Positions 12,501 through 24,912 of a DNA stretch of 51,808 bases are shown here, piece by piece (positions within the stretch are counted from its first letter, which is position 1; every line of letters begins with the position of its first letter). Source of the stretch: Welwitschia mirabilis (Eukaryota; Gnetophyta; Gnetopsida; Welwitschiales); the NCBI GenBank assembly GCA_051453625.1, contig JBOZIK010000001.1, forward strand, positions 183,603,928 through 183,655,735. The letters run 5' to 3'. The position numbers were made by a program, and so were the translations under genes. The notes beneath the pieces are model-generated. The model was given only the letters and a program-made list of their open reading frames with translations, was not told where the DNA came from and made no database searches.

Positions 12501-12539
12501 AGAAAGAATGAGTTTAAATCAACTCATTATCAATCTAAT

Positions 12540-14060
12540 CTTAGATTAGAAATATTGGAACTTCTCTTAACCAAGTGATTTAGTAAGGATATTATAGTTT
12601 GTTCTATAGTCAAATAATATATTGGTATAGTGACTTCATTCTATATAGTTCCCCTAATTTTTGGACTTCAACATAAAAGTCTCATGTCCTGTCATGGTGC
12701 ATTGAATAGTTTACTATGTAAATTGCTAACTAATTGTTAATGAATAGTTTTATTTTCTTAATCTATTTTATGTTTACTACTTTTAGTAAACTCATTAGCC
12801 ATTTGATTTCTTTACATGCTTTGAAAGTAGCCATATATTGGCTTCAATAGAAGATAGATCTATAGTTTTTTGATACTTTAATCATCAAGACAGAGGCGAT
12901 TTTTTTAAGAACATAATATATCCTGATATTGAAAAGAAGGTATCAATTTCTCTAATGAAATATAAGTTAAAGTATTCCTTAAGGATGAATTGAGAATTTC
13001 CTTTATAGGTAAGACCTAACTCTTTTATCTTCTTTAGGTATCTCAATATTCTCTTTGCAACATTCAGATAAGTAACCTTAAGTGCATGAAGATATCTTGG
13101 TACTACACCAATAATATATGATATGTCTGGTCTAGTATTGGTTACATAAGTTAGGCTTCTTACTATTCTTCTATATTCTATTTCATTTGTGGGATCTGAA
13201 TCTTCATTAATAGATATCTTGGCATTTTCTCTAAAGGCGTCACACTTATTTTACATCTTCTAGTTTAAAATTTCATATTATGTATCTAATGTACTTCGTT
13301 TGAGTTAAGAATATTCCATCCTTTTACTAAATGATTGCTACACTTAAGTAGAATCTCACTAATCCAAGATTACAAATTTTGGATGTGTTACTTAATGTGT
13401 TTTTTGTTCTTTTAACATATTATTCATCACTTTTAGTAATCAACATATCATTCACATATATCACTATGTGTGTAAATTTTTTGTTCATTATATTTTATGA
13501 GTAATGTGTCATTTACATCTTGATAATTACATAATCTAAATTCAATAGAACTTAAATAATTTGCAACCTTAGTGTACCAAGCTTTCAGTGCTTGTTTTAG
13601 TTCATACAAAGACTTGATCAATCTACACACATTATGTTCTTTATATTTTTATTCAAAACCATTGTAAATTTATTATTTTAAATATCCATGAAAAAAGGTA
13701 GTTTTTAAGTTCAATTGATGAAGCTTTTGTTCTTTTTATGCTACTAAGGCAATCATATTTTAATGGTAGCCCCTTTAGCTATTAAAGAAAAGAATTCATT
13801 ATATTCAAGCCTTTCTTTTGTCATAGGCATATAGTAATAAGTTGAGCTTTATGTCACTTAAGAGTGTTATCTACATTATATTTGTTATAAAAGATCTATT
13901 TGTTAGGTAATGTTATATATCATAATGGAAGGTCTATCAACTTTTAAGTATCATTTTCAATAATATTATCATATTCTTCTTGCATGGGTTTTACATAATG
14001 ATCATCTTGAATAGCATTTTCAAATTAGATTAGTTTACTATTAAAAGTCAGATGGAGCTC
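12540..14060 (-). pseudogene. Copia-B pol, 3' part: reverse transcriptase and RNase H
   Basis: Read on the minus strand from about 14060 downward, this is plant Ty1/copia RT then RNase H. Motifs in order: MQEEYDNIIEND near 13980 (the RT entry), a degenerate 'A-x-x-x-x-W-K-x-x-Q-L-D-V' region near 13740, then CRLIKSLYELKQALKAWYTK at 13570-13628 (consensus C-R-L-x-K-S-L-Y-G-L-K-Q-A-P-R-A-W). Next come NTRPDISYIIGVVPRYL and AKRILRYLKK near 13020-13140. RNase H follows with YSMHHDRT (consensus N-P-V-x-H-x-R-T-K-H-I) near 12700 and NILTKSLG near 12560. The Y-V-D-D catalytic box falls in a badly decayed stretch and was not located. Many stops and shifts are present. The integrase half lies at 26742-27560, separated by gypsy-C. 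Confidence 0.85.
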
Positions 14061-14473
14061 ACCATCATCATTATGAGATGTATGAAAGTCATTTCTAATT
14101 CTAGTTTTACCCTTATCATCATTATAAACATCATGGAGAGTAAACTGAAACCAAGTACTTCAATATCATCTCTAGGTAGTCTCAGCTTCTTCACTCAAAG
14201 AATCTACTAAATTGCTAGAGAACCATAATTAAGCATGCTTAGAACACCAAATTACTCAATTACTATAAGTTGCATAGAAGTTATACTAATACAAGAAACT
14301 AGAATATGACTGGTAGCTATATATTTCCTCATAATTATAGGATATTAAACATCCAAGATAGTTACTAGATTAGAAAAAGGATAAATATTTAAAAGATCAA
14401 GCTAAAAATCATTTTTCAAAGTCTCTGAAAAGATGTTGTCATGAGAAATACTGATCTTGTAATACTTTAGAAG

Positions 14474-14478
14474 ATAAA
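14474..14478. repeat. Left target-site duplication of gypsy-C (ATAAA)
   Basis: ATAAA immediately precedes the LTR start TGTTAACATG and is identical to the five bases after the last LTR at 26737-26741. Confidence 0.8.
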
Positions 14479-16038
14479 TGTTAACATGTAAAAATTGACA
14501 ATTATATCAAGTGTTTTAGGTCAATCTATTCTAGATGAAGACATTAATTTAATTTTTTAATAATAAAATATGTCTTCTATTAATTTTACAATAAAATTAA
14601 ATGTTATGTTTTTCTCCATATTAAATTATAGATATTTAGTCGCTTTTAGAGCACATAATAGAAAATGGACTCAATTTCGCATAAAACAATGATGGCAAAG
14701 GGAGACATGAGGTGATGACACATAGTAGAAGCAATTAAAGAAACATGACAGAGGCATGTGTAGTTGGCATTAGAGACATGTGGTGATAGTTAGTAGAGGA
14801 ATTTAGCTCTAAAGACCACATGTTGGACTCATCATGATGAAGACTCCACCAAATGCAACATGATGAAGTCTACCAAACACTACCTAATGGCTTCCATAAA
14901 ATGCTATAAGATATAATCTTATGTACTTAATGCTAAATGATGAATATTATACCTAATGCTATAAGCTAAGAGTTATCACTACTCCTCACCCTTATCTCTC
15001 CCTATAAAAGGACCTTGAAACCTTTATTGTAGTCATATTTAACTTGGAGAAATTGTAGAATTTGGAGCATTGACTTGTGATGGATTTCTAGATGATTCTT
15101 TAGGGAAGTGAGCTAGTCTTTGAGTATTTCTATGGATTTCTTCCTTCTTTCTTCTTCTTTTGTTGTAAAGTTGTTCTTTTTGTAATGCAAAACTTGTTTT
15201 TCTTTGATCTTGATATATGAGTAATATCATAATTTGGATGTTTAGATAACTTCTTTAATTATCAAGTTTAATTTCATTGTGTGAATTCCTTTTTATCACT
15301 TAATTTTTTAATTTTATAGATCTTTAGTGTTTTACATTAGTTTTTTAATTTCATAGATCCTCAATGATTTACAGGCCCTTACTTTCTATTGTTATTTTAG
15401 ATTAAAGTGTTAGTTGAATTCACTATTTATCATATGATGGATGAGATTATTCCTCATGAATTAGACAAAAAGCACTTGATAATTTTTATTATTTTGTAGG
15501 AAGGATATTAAATAACTTTGGAGTGAACGATTATGAAGGACAAATCGATGATACCTTGGAGCTAGTTTAATTTTCATCTCTCTGTCAGATAAAGTTTAAA
15601 AGTAATTCTAAATTTGATCTCTTCTTCTCTTTTATTTCCTTTTTATAACTTGCATTAGGATTAAAGTTAGTGCAATTCTAGCCAATACCCAATNNNNNNN
15701 NNNNNNNNNNNNNNNNNNNNNNNNNNNNNNNNNNNNNNNNNNNNNNNNNNNNNNNNNNNNNNNNNNNNNNNNNNNNNNNNNNNNNNNNNNNNNGAGTGAA
15801 GGATTGCGAAGGATGAATTGCTGATACCTTAGAGCTAGTTTACTTCCCTACTCTCTTGGATGAAGTTTAATCCCATTATAAATTTCATTTTTTATTCTCT
15901 TTTATTTCCTTTTTATAACTTGCATTAGGATTAAAGTTACTACAATTGTAGCCAATACCCAATGTTATCCTTAAGTAAGAACAATATTAGGTGTTTTACT
16001 TAGTTTAAATCCAAGATATTGTACTACAAAGTTAATCA
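14479..16038 (+). repeat. Gypsy-C 5' LTR (LTR A)
   Basis: It starts TGTTAACATGTAAAAATTGA and ends GTTAATCA just before the primer-binding site. It matches the copies starting at 24036 and 25531 along their length, including the block CTATAAAAGGACCTTGAAACC (about 15001-15021), whose TATAAAA is a plausible promoter TATA box. A 100-N gap at 15694-15793 lies between two diverged copies of one roughly 170-base segment. LTR C (1206 bp) has this segment only once, so the extra copy may be an assembly artefact. Confidence 0.85.
15694..15793. other. Assembly gap (100 N) in LTR A
   Basis: The 170 or so bases before the gap and those after it are diverged copies of one LTR segment. Both run from a GAGTGAA-G/C-GATT word to GCCAATACCCAAT. 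Confidence 0.95.
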
Positions 16039-16043
16039 GATTT

Positions 16044-16061
16044 TGGTGCCATTGCTAGGAA
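16044..16061 (+). promoter_or_regulatory. Gypsy-C primer-binding site, tRNA-Asp type
   Basis: TGGTGCCATTGCTAGGAA, five bases after the LTR end, matches TGGCGCCGTTGCCGGGGA with C-to-T or G-to-A changes only. The canonical form is complementary to the 3' end of plant tRNA-Asp and is used by Athila-type elements. Confidence 0.75.
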
Positions 16062-16720
16062 TAATGGCATGATAGTAGCTTAGAGGAGCACTAGTTTTTT
16101 CTTTTTGTAAGTTTTTATTTTTCTAGTGATGGGTATTAGTCCTTCTTCTAGNNNNNNNNNNTTTACAAGTTTTTATTTTTCCAATATGGGTACTGATCCT
16201 TCTAGTAGTATCTCGAACTAATCCTTTTTCTTTTTATTTATTTTTGATTTCATAACTTGTTTTCTATTGGTCTAATGTTTTTTGTAGGTTTTTTTAGAGA
16301 GAAATAAAACTTTAAAACTTTAAGAAAAATTTTCTAATCAAATTTTATGTCTACATTATGTTCTTTTCCTTTATGTTGCATTTTTTTTTGCATTTTTGCA
16401 CACATATAAACATTAAAATTTTCTTAAAAATATTTTGTGATTCTCATAACGTTTTACTTACATTTGCTACATTTGTAAATAATTAAAAATTTTAAAAATT
16501 TTCTTATAATTTCATGCAAGTTTATTTATGTCTCTATTTTATTGTAACCTTAACACTGTAAGCATTCTATCTGCAATTGACAAATCTATTTATAAAACCT
16601 TTGAATCCTTTATGACTTACAATTCCTAAAAATCTTCCCTTTTTATTATTTGAACCTTCTTGCAACCATCTGAACCTAACTCTTATGTGATCTGGACCTA
16701 TGACAGAATAAGAAGATTAA
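16062..16720 (+). other. Gypsy-C leader between primer site and gag
   Basis: This is a non-coding, T-rich leader. A 10-N run at 16152-16161 is flanked by two diverged copies of a roughly 45-base segment (containing AGTTTTTATTTTTC and a 'GGGTA(T/C)T...CCTTCT' block). Confidence 0.55.
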
Positions 16721-18650
16721 CCTAAGATAACATGGATTCCTTTATTAATCTTAAAAGAATGAGAAAACTTAAAATTCAAAACCAAGCTCCTGAGGACTCT
16801 TAAGAATAAACCTCAACTACACAAAATGATCATAACAATCAAACTCCCTTATCAAAAAATAATCCAAATGAGCTACTTGATTCCTTAGATAGAACCTTCT
16901 CAAATCAAAAAATTCTAAATAGTTTACAAGCTTATTATTTCATCTAAGAAGTAGTTAAATGGTAATTTGCCCTTGCAGTTGCCACCAATTAACCTAGTTC
17001 ACCCTTTGTGGTTACCTTCAACCGCAAAGCCTAGGGACACCTTCTTGTATTGTGCCACGACCTGTTATCTAAAGGATAGAATTTAAACCTTTTACTATCT
17101 AACTCTTTCCCCATTTTCATGGCCTTGAATTTGAAGATTCTTACTTATACCTTAAATAATTTAAGTGTGTCTTATAAACCCTTCCTCAATACCCTGACAT
17201 TCGTGATGTACTTAGACTTACTTTATTTCATTTTTCCTTGAAAAAGAAGGTCATAAAATTCTAGTTGTATACCCGAAAACCCTTTTCCATTACAAATTAG
17301 ATAGACTTAAGTAAAGCCTTTATATCTAAGTTCTTTTCTAATCATAAAACAAACACTCTTAGGAAAGAAATCATGAATTTTCAATAAAAGGATCATGAAT
17401 CCTTCTCCTAGACCTTAGAAAGATATCAATATTTATTATTAAAATTCCCCTAACATGGTTTTGAATCGAGTAAAGAGATAAGTTTCTTTTATGGTGGATT
17501 ATCCAAAAATAACTACCAACTAGTGAAAATGATGAGTTGTGGTAATTTCCTTAGCATGCCACTAGATGAGGTTTGGAAGTATCTAGAAACTGTGGCTGAA
17601 ACATTGAAAAATTAGAAGAAACCAATAGAACCTTTAGGATTACATCATTCAATTAGATCAAATAGTGTCTTCAAGATCATAGAAAACTTTGAGGTGAATA
17701 ACAAAATTGATGAATTAGTAAGAAAGTTAGAATCATTAACTGCTTCACCCTCAACCTCACCTATGATTAGTAAACCTATTTAATCTACCATATCAACACT
17801 CATGAAACTATTTAATGCCCATCTATCCCTTTATTTCAAAACATAGTTAATGAATAGGTAAATGCAGTAGGACAATGGTAAAATTCCAAAATAATCCATA
17901 CTCAAAAACTTACAATCCTGATTAGCTAAATCATCCAAATTTCTCTTGGAAAAAAGACAACATTTCACAACAAAATTTTCAACCTAAGACTCCATTTTTC
18001 TCATCTTCTAATTCTTATCCTTCATCTTCAAATCATAAAATCTCTTTATCTAATTCATCAAATGATACTTTTAAAAAGTTCATGAAAAAATAAGAACAAA
18101 CAAATTAAAAGTTTTAATAGACCCTAAACCAACTCTAGTAAATCACCAATCACATTCTTTCATTAAAAAACTAAAGAGAAATAGGGAAACTCCACATGAG
18201 GGCCTAACCAAATTCAAAAAGAGTTAGATTTATGAAAGGGATAGAACACATAGAAGATACCAAGTCTATACACCTTAGGAGTGTAAAAGAGTTAGAAAAT
18301 CCATTCATACAAAATAAGCCTAAGAGATAAACAAAACACCATAGAAAATAAGGAAAAGGATAAGAGTGAAGATCCATTATCTATTTACAAAGAACCATTA
18401 TCCTTTCTCCAATAACTTAGAAAGGAAAATATAATGAAAAAATAATTATATGCACTAGAAATTTTCAAAGAAGTTAAAATAAAAATCCCCCTTCTAGAAG
18501 CCATTAAATAGATCCCTTATTATGATAAATTCCTTAAAGACTTATGCACTATAAAAAGGCAAATAAATGTTAAATCTAAAACCTTTTTATCTCAGCAAAT
18601 GAGTGTGATTCTCTAGAACCAGTTCCCACTAAAGTACAAAGACCCTAGAT
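16721..18650 (+). pseudogene. Gypsy-C gag pseudogene
   Basis: Gag forms the particle shell. The clearest stretch is about 17484-17610, reading FFYGGLSKNNYQLVKMM then GNFLSMPLDEVWKYLETVAE. This matches the Retrotrans_gag pattern of Athila/Tat elements (F-Y-x-G-L ... G-G-x-F-L-x-K-x-P-x-E-A-W-x-x-L-x-x-x-A-E). Upstream at 16724 an ATG opens MDSFINLKRMRKLKIQNQA; downstream, KIDELVRKLESL (about 17705-17740) is a typical post-gag helix. No CCHC zinc knuckle is visible, which is usual for this branch. Stops and shifts are frequent. Confidence 0.75.
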
Positions 18651-19170
18651 GTCCTACAATTACCAGTACCATAGGAAATAAAACATTAACTAAGCCTTAT
18701 TGGATTTAGGATCTAGTGTAAACTTACTCCCTTATAAAACTTATAATACATTAAGCTTAAAAGGACTAAAAAACACAAAGCTCCAAATTTAATTAGTAGA
18801 TAACTATATTAAAATACCATTAGGACTAATTAAGGATGTCATAGTTAGAGTGGAGAGTTATTACATTATAGTGGATTTTGTGATCTTAGACATGGAGAAA
18901 TCATCAAACCAAATAGTGCTTATTATATTAGGAAGATCATTCTTAGAAACCTCAAATGCCTTAGTCAATTACAAGAATGGATTAATGAAAATTTCATTTA
19001 TCAATATGATCATAGAGATAAAAATCTTTAATGCTATGACGTTTTCTTTAAATGATGAAGGGATAGAACACATAGATAGGGTAGAAGCCTTGTTAAAGAT
19101 TAAGAATCCACTTCTCATTCCTTTGGAAATGATAAAATTGAAAAATCTCGAGAAACATGCCTTATAGCAC
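18651..19170 (+). pseudogene. Gypsy-C aspartic protease pseudogene
   Basis: The protease cleaves the gag-pol polyprotein. LLDLGSSVNLLPY from about 18697 contains the catalytic D-(T/L)-G-(S/A) site, with Asp at 18703-18705. After stops, the same frame is open at 18850-19167. There VDFVILDMEK, then ILGRSFLETSNALVNYKNG and MKISF, match the C-terminal half of Athila proteases (V-D-F-V-V-L-D ... I-L-G-R-P-F-L-x-T-x-x-A-x-I-x-x-x-x-G). The catalytic Asp survives but the frame upstream is broken. Confidence 0.85.
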
Positions 19171-20476
19171 TAAAACAAGTTGACTGAGAACTTAAACCCT
19201 TAACCAATGATTTGAAATATGCTTTCTTAGAGAATAATTCCATCTTTTTAGTAGTCATAAGCTCTTCCTTAAATCCATATGAAGAATATCAATTGCTTAT
19301 ACTCTGAAGAAAGAACAAATAGCCAATAGGATGAACTCTCTCTGACATTAGAGGCATTGACCCTAGTATTTGCATGTACTATATCTATTTAGAGGAAAAT
19401 TCCAAATCATCCATTGAAGCATAATATAGGATAAACCCAAATATGAGGGAAATTATTAAAAATGGGATAATTAAACTTCTCAATAATGAGATTGTGTACC
19501 TTATTTCATATAGCAAGTGGATGAGTCAAACTCATATCATAGCGAAGAGATTAGAAATTACCCTTACCCCCAATGAGCATAATGAGCTTATCCCTACCAA
19601 ATCTACTATAAAATGAAGGATGTATATTGATTATAGAAAACTAAATGCTATGTCTAAAAAAGATCATTATCCTCTTCATTTTCGAAATCAAATTTTAGAA
19701 CAAAATTGCAAGACACTCTTTTTAGTATTTCTTGGATGGTAACTTAGGTTACAACTAGAGTGAAATTTCTTTCGAAGATCAAGACAAAATAACCTTCACT
19801 TTTTCCCATGGAATGTTTTCTTACAAATGAATGCCCTTTAGACTATTGAATGCACTTACTACTTTTTAACATTGCATGTTTGAAATCTTTTCTAACTTAT
19901 TAGGTTCAGTTGTTGAGATCTTCATGGATGACTTCTCAATTTATGGAACCTCATTTAATCACTATTTAAACAACTTAAAATGTGTCCTTGAAAAATGCAT
20001 TGAAAAATGCCTTGTACTTGAAAAATGTCATTTTATAGTAAATCAAGGCATAGTTTTAGAATATGTCATCTCTAAGAAAGGAATTTAAGTATATCCTACT
20101 AAGATCTCATTAATCACATACCTATCAATCCTCCAAAAACAAAAAGACATTAGATCATTCTTAGGACATGTAGGATATTATAGGGGGATCATTAAGGATT
20201 TTAGTAAAATCTCTAAGCTTTTATGTAATCTTTTAAGAAAGGATACCTCCTTTCACTAGATTCTAAAGTGTTAAAACACATTTGAATAACTAAAGAAAAA
20301 AACTAACTTCCACAACCATTATCCAATCATCCAATTGAAAGTTACCTTTTAAACCTATGTGTTATGCAAGTGACTTTGCAATAGGAGTTGTTTTAGGATA
20401 AAAAGAATATAAAAAGCCAATTGTAATTTACTACAATAGTAAAACATGAAATGACATCAAATTAATTACATCATTG
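19171..20476 (+). pseudogene. Gypsy-C reverse transcriptase and start of RNase H, first copy
   Basis: RT copies the element RNA into DNA. Recognisable blocks are IIKNGIIKLL and YSKWMSQTHIIAKR near 19450-19550, then RMYIDYRKLNAMSKKDHYPL near 19617-19675. The open stretch at 19876-20088 begins MFEIFSNLLGSVVEIFMDDF. The FMDDF catalytic box at 19921-19935 is intact. SFLGHVGYYRG-like and DFSKISKLL blocks follow near 20157-20220. RNase H starts with CYASDFAIGVVL at 20359, where the catalytic Asp of C-D-A-S is Tyr. The copy is cut by the N gap at 20477. Confidence 0.88.
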
Positions 20477-20576
20477 NNNNNNNNNNNNNNNNNNNNNNNN
20501 NNNNNNNNNNNNNNNNNNNNNNNNNNNNNNNNNNNNNNNNNNNNNNNNNNNNNNNNNNNNNNNNNNNNNNNNNNNN
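20477..20576. other. Assembly gap (100 N) between two RT copies
   Basis: The sequence after the gap returns to the RT position already read at about 19935, so the reading order jumps back by roughly 540 bases. Confidence 0.95.
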
Positions 20577-21590
20577 TTTGATTTATAAAACCTTATTTAA
20601 CCATTGTTTAAATAAATTAGAACATGTCCTTAAAAGATGCATTGATAAATGCCTTGTACCTAACTAAGAAAAATTCCATTTTATGGTAAATCAAGCATAG
20701 TTTTAGAACACATCATCTGTAAGAAAGAAATTCAGGGAGATCCTACTAAGATCTCATTGATCACATACCTATCAATCCCTTGAAAACAAAACGATGTTAG
20801 ATCTTTCTTAGGGTACAAAGGATATTATAGGCAATTTATCAAGGATTTCAGTAAAATCTCTAAACCTTTATGTAAATTTTTAAGTAAGGATGCTTTCTTT
20901 GAATGGACTATAGAGTGCCAAAACGCATTTGAATAACTCAAAGAAAAACTAACTTCTACATCCATTACCCAATCACCTAATTAAAATTTATCTTTTAAAC
21001 TTATATGTAATGCAAGTTACTTCATAGTAGGAGCTATGTTACAACAAAGAGTTGATAAAAAGTTAACTATGACTTACTATGTTAATAAAACCTTAAATTA
21101 TACTTAAATCAATTACACTATCATAGAAAAGGAGCTTTTGGCTATTGTCTTTGCTCTTGAAAAATTTAGGAAATACCTTTTAGAGTCTAAAGTAGTCATT
21201 TACAATGATCAATTAGCCTTAAATACCTTTTTTCTAAAAAGGATTCAAAACCATGTCTTATCAAATGAATCCTTCTCCTTTAAGAATTCTATTTAGAGAT
21301 TAAGAATAAGGAAGGCTTTGATAATGTTTTCATAATTTATCTTTCATGCATATCTCCAAATAATCTGCAAACATATTTACCTATTGATGATACTTTTCTT
21401 GATGAACATTTCTTTTCAGTTAAAGAAACACCCCAGTTTGTAGATATCTCCAATTACTTAGTCTCTAAAACTATTCTCTTCCATTGGACCATTAATGATA
21501 AAAAGAGGTTTTTGAGCTAAGTTAAATATTTCTTTTAGATAGCACATACCTTTTTAATACTATCTGAACCAAGTTATTCACAAATGTGTT
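20577..21590 (+). pseudogene. Second copy of RT C-terminal part, with RNase H
   Basis: 20577-21120 is a diverged repeat of 19935-20476, so the RT thumb/connection region appears twice across the N gap. RNase H is more complete here. CNASYFIVGAM at 21006 has Asn in place of the first catalytic Asp; YTIIEKELLAIVFALEKFRK (about 21116-21175) keeps the catalytic Glu; VVIYNDQLAL near 21196 keeps the third acidic residue. The following frame is the usual linker to integrase. The duplication may be a real rearrangement or two family copies joined in assembly. Confidence 0.8.
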
Positions 21591-22680
21591 CCTCAAACTA
21601 ATGTTAAAGACATACTTAAACACTACCATTCCAAGGGTTGTAGAGGTTACTACTTAGCTAACAAGACTACAATAAAGATCCTCCAATCTAGTTTTTATTA
21701 GCCATTAATTTTTAAGGACTTCTATCTTTATTATAAATCTTGTGATAACTGTCAAATATTAGGGAGTCTTTCTGATAGACAAATGATGCCCTTAAACCCC
21801 ATTCTTATTGTTTAACCCTTTAATGTATCAGAAATTGATTTTCAAGGCCCTTATCCATCATATAATGGGTATTAATACATTCTTGTTTGTGTTAACTATG
21901 TAACTAAATGGGTCGAAGATTATGCTTATCAAACAAACGATACTAAAATGGTAGTTAGATTCTTTAAAGAAAATGTTTTAACTCATTTTAGTTGTCCACG
22001 TGTTTTAATTAGTGATGAAGGGACACACTTTTGTAATAAAATATTAAACAATATTCTCACTAAATACAATGTTACACATAAAGCTGTAGCAACNNNNNNN
22101 NNNNNNACAAGTGACTAAGTTGAGGTTATGAATAGGGAACTTAAGAAAATCCTTCAAAAAGTAGTAAACTCAACATGAAAAAAACTAGTACTTCAAACTT
22201 AATGATGTGTTGTGGGCATATCACACTACTTATAAAACACCCTTAGTAATGTTACCTTTTCAATTAGTCTATGGTAAAGCATGTCATTTACCTATGGAAC
22301 TTGATCATAGTGCTTACTAGGCAATTAAGAATATGGACTTAGACTTAGAGTTTACAAAGAAAAATAGGGCCATACAACTTAATGAAGTAGATGAAATTAG
22401 AAATGAGGCCTATGGCAACATAAGAATAAATAAGGATAGGATAAAGAGGTTTTATGATCAACATATCATTAGAAAATTGTTTCAGGAGGAATAACTAGTC
22501 TTTCTATATGACTCAAACTTACATCTTTTTTGAGGCAAACTAGTAACTAAGTGGAAAGAACCCTTCCTAATAAAAAAATATTTTGCCTCATGAAGTTATT
22601 CTAATTGAAAATCCCAAAAATGATCAACTCCTTAAAGTCAATGAATAATGTCTAAAACATTATCACTCATCTCAACACCC
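21591..22680 (+). pseudogene. Gypsy-C integrase pseudogene
   Basis: Integrase inserts the cDNA into the host chromosome. The H-x-C2 zinc finger region reads HYHSKGCRGYYLANKTTIKI then SCDNCQILG (about 21620-21770). The catalytic core follows: VSEIDFQGPYPS (first Asp, about 21827-21862), VTKWVEDYAYQTNDTKMVV (about 21900-21958) and VLISDEGTHFCN with the second Asp near 22011. A 13-N run at 22094-22106 covers roughly the expected P-Y-H-P-Q codons before TSD-VEVMNRELKK with the catalytic Glu. The GPY/F-like module (K-W-K-E-P-F-L-I-K) lies near 22550-22580. There is no chromodomain, as expected for Athila/Tat. Confidence 0.9.
22094..22106. other. Short N run (13) inside gypsy-C integrase
   Basis: It falls between V-A-T and T-S-D codons, where P-Y-H-P-Q is expected, so the gap length is close to the true one (about three bases short). 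Confidence 0.9.
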
Positions 22681-24035
22681 TTTTCAACCTTTCCATTTAC
22701 TAAATTCATTGTTAAATCACTTTATCAAATCCATGAGTCATCCAGAAGAATATTAACCTTTGAGTTTTTGAGACTTAATAACCTAGGTTAAAAGCCCTTA
22801 AAATAAAAACCAATAATAAGAGATCATGTTATCACCTAAGTAATGGTCAAGATCTAATTTACTTATGGATTTTTAAAGGAAAAAATGCTTATTTTGAGCA
22901 GGTTAGTTAAGAACGCATTCACTTAGGGTCTCTGGTTTTGGAAAAAGTTGGTTAAAATGTGGGATTTACCTTTGCATGTAATCTTTAAGTAAAAATACTT
23001 TAATAAAAACAAGATTTGTCTTAACTAGGATAATGAGTCACTAAACCTTTAAAACTGCATAAAAAATAACTATGGAAAGATAAATAAAAGAAAATAAATA
23101 TATCTCTTATCTAAAGGAATATAATATTAATCACTTAGCTAGGTTTAGTTAACCACATTAGGGTTATGGATTCCTATTGACAATGAAGTTCTAATGATTC
23201 ATTTGTGACATGTTCAATTGCATCAGGGCTACAAAAGCTCGCTGGAAATTTAGCACTAATTTTTACATAATTGAACATGCTTAACTTTGTTGGAAGAAAA
23301 TGTCATAACATTAGATCCTTAATGTTATTTAAAGGCATAATATTAAGGGCATATGTAAAGGTAGAAATGAAAGATAAAGGAATGAAAAGGTGGAAATCAG
23401 AGATCTTATGTGAACTGTTGTCTCTTAACTTTCATTCTTAGGATTTGCTTTGATTTCTTAGATCCTTAGGGGTTTCTTAGTTAAAAATTAACTTGGTTAA
23501 TAATGCAATCTAATAAAAAACAAAAAAAATATAATAAAGGGCTAATAACTTAGGATAGTTTACTTATTTATTCATTAGTTTCTGGTTTTACTCCATTGAT
23601 GCATCATTTACCTTGCATTACTTCACCACATTTCAATTCTTATCATTTCCATAAGAATTAACTCCTATGGCATTAACCATTTTTGCAAATAGTTTTTCCA
23701 CTTAGCACATGTTTAGTTGTAAATAGCTATTTCACCTTTTTCCTTAGCTTAATTTTATTTTCAATAAAATAACTCTTTGTGATCTATCTATGCCTATGTT
23801 CTCAAATAACTTAATAATTTTACCATAAAATTTAAGGATAAAGTCAAGTTTGGTTGGGGGTTGTGGCATCTTGATTTTTACTTTAATGTCTTAATTACAT
23901 AAAATTGATCATAAAATTTTCAAGTTATATCATTTAAACATTTGAAGTGCTTTTGACATAAACAATTTTTTCATGTATAACCATTTTGTTATTGACTTTT
24001 TGCTAAGGCACTAGTAAAAGAATAGTTAGGGGATG
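22681..24035 (+). other. Gypsy-C non-coding tail and polypurine tract
   Basis: This 1.35-kb stretch between integrase and LTR B has no recognisable env-like frame, although Athila relatives can carry one here. It ends in AGTTAGGGGATG (about 24025-24035), a degenerate polypurine tract placed directly before the LTR start. Confidence 0.6.
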
Positions 24036-24912
24036 TGTTAACATGTAAAAATTGACAATTATATCAAGTATTTTAGGTTAATTTTTTATAAATGAAGACA
24101 TTAATTTAATTGTTTTAGTTATAAAATATGTCTTCTATTATTTTTAAAATAAAATTAGATGTTATGTTTTTCTCCATATTAAATTGTAGATATTTAGCCA
24201 CTTTTGGGACACATTATAGAAAATGGACTTAATTCCACATAAAACAATGATAGCAAATGGAGACATGAGGTGATGAAACATAGTAGGAACAACTAAAAAC
24301 ATGTGGCAGAGGTAAGTGAAGTTAGCATTAGAGATATGTGGCAATAGCACTAGTTGATAGAGGAATTTGGTCCCAAAGTTCACATGTTAGACTCATCATG
24401 ATAAAGACTCCACTAAATGCAACATGGCAAAGGCTCCACCAAACACTATCTAATGGCCTTCACCAAATTCTACAAGACAAAATATTATGTACCTAATGCT
24501 AAATGACTAAGATTCTACCTAATTCTATAAGCCAAGAGTTGTAACCACCTCTCAACCCCATCTCTCCTTATAAAAGGGCCTTGAACCCTTTATTATAGGT
24601 ATTTTTACCTTGAAGAAATTGGAGATTTTGGAGCATCAACTTATGATGGCTTTCTAGATGATTCTTTAGAGGAGTGAGCTAGTTTTTGAGGATTGCTAAG
24701 GAGTTCTTCCTACTTTCTTTTTTCTTTATTATAAAGTTGTTCTTTTTGTAATGTAAAAGTTGTTTTTCTTTGATTTTGATTCATGAGTAATAACATAATA
24801 AGGATTCTTAAATAACTTCTTTAATTATCAATTTTATTTAGTTGTGTGAATTCCTCTTTATCACTTACTCTTTTAATTTCATAGATCTTGAGTGCTTTAT
24901 AGGTCCTTAATT
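24036..24912 (+). repeat. Gypsy-C middle LTR (LTR B), cut by a gap
   Basis: TGTTAACATGTAAAAATTGA and the next 870 bases align with LTR A (14479 onward) and LTR C (25531 onward). It contains CTTATAAAAGGGCCTTGAACC (about 24568-24588), the TATA-box region. The copy ends at the N run 24913-25012. Confidence 0.85.

Noticed and set aside
22681-24035. An env-like gene in the gypsy-C tail
   Set aside because: No open frame, signal peptide or membrane segment could be followed there; the stretch is full of stops in all frames.
24162-24383. Minus-strand frames in gypsy-C LTR B and at 25678-25872 in LTR C, as genes
   Set aside because: They lie in the same position of two LTR copies and are antisense readings of non-coding repeat.
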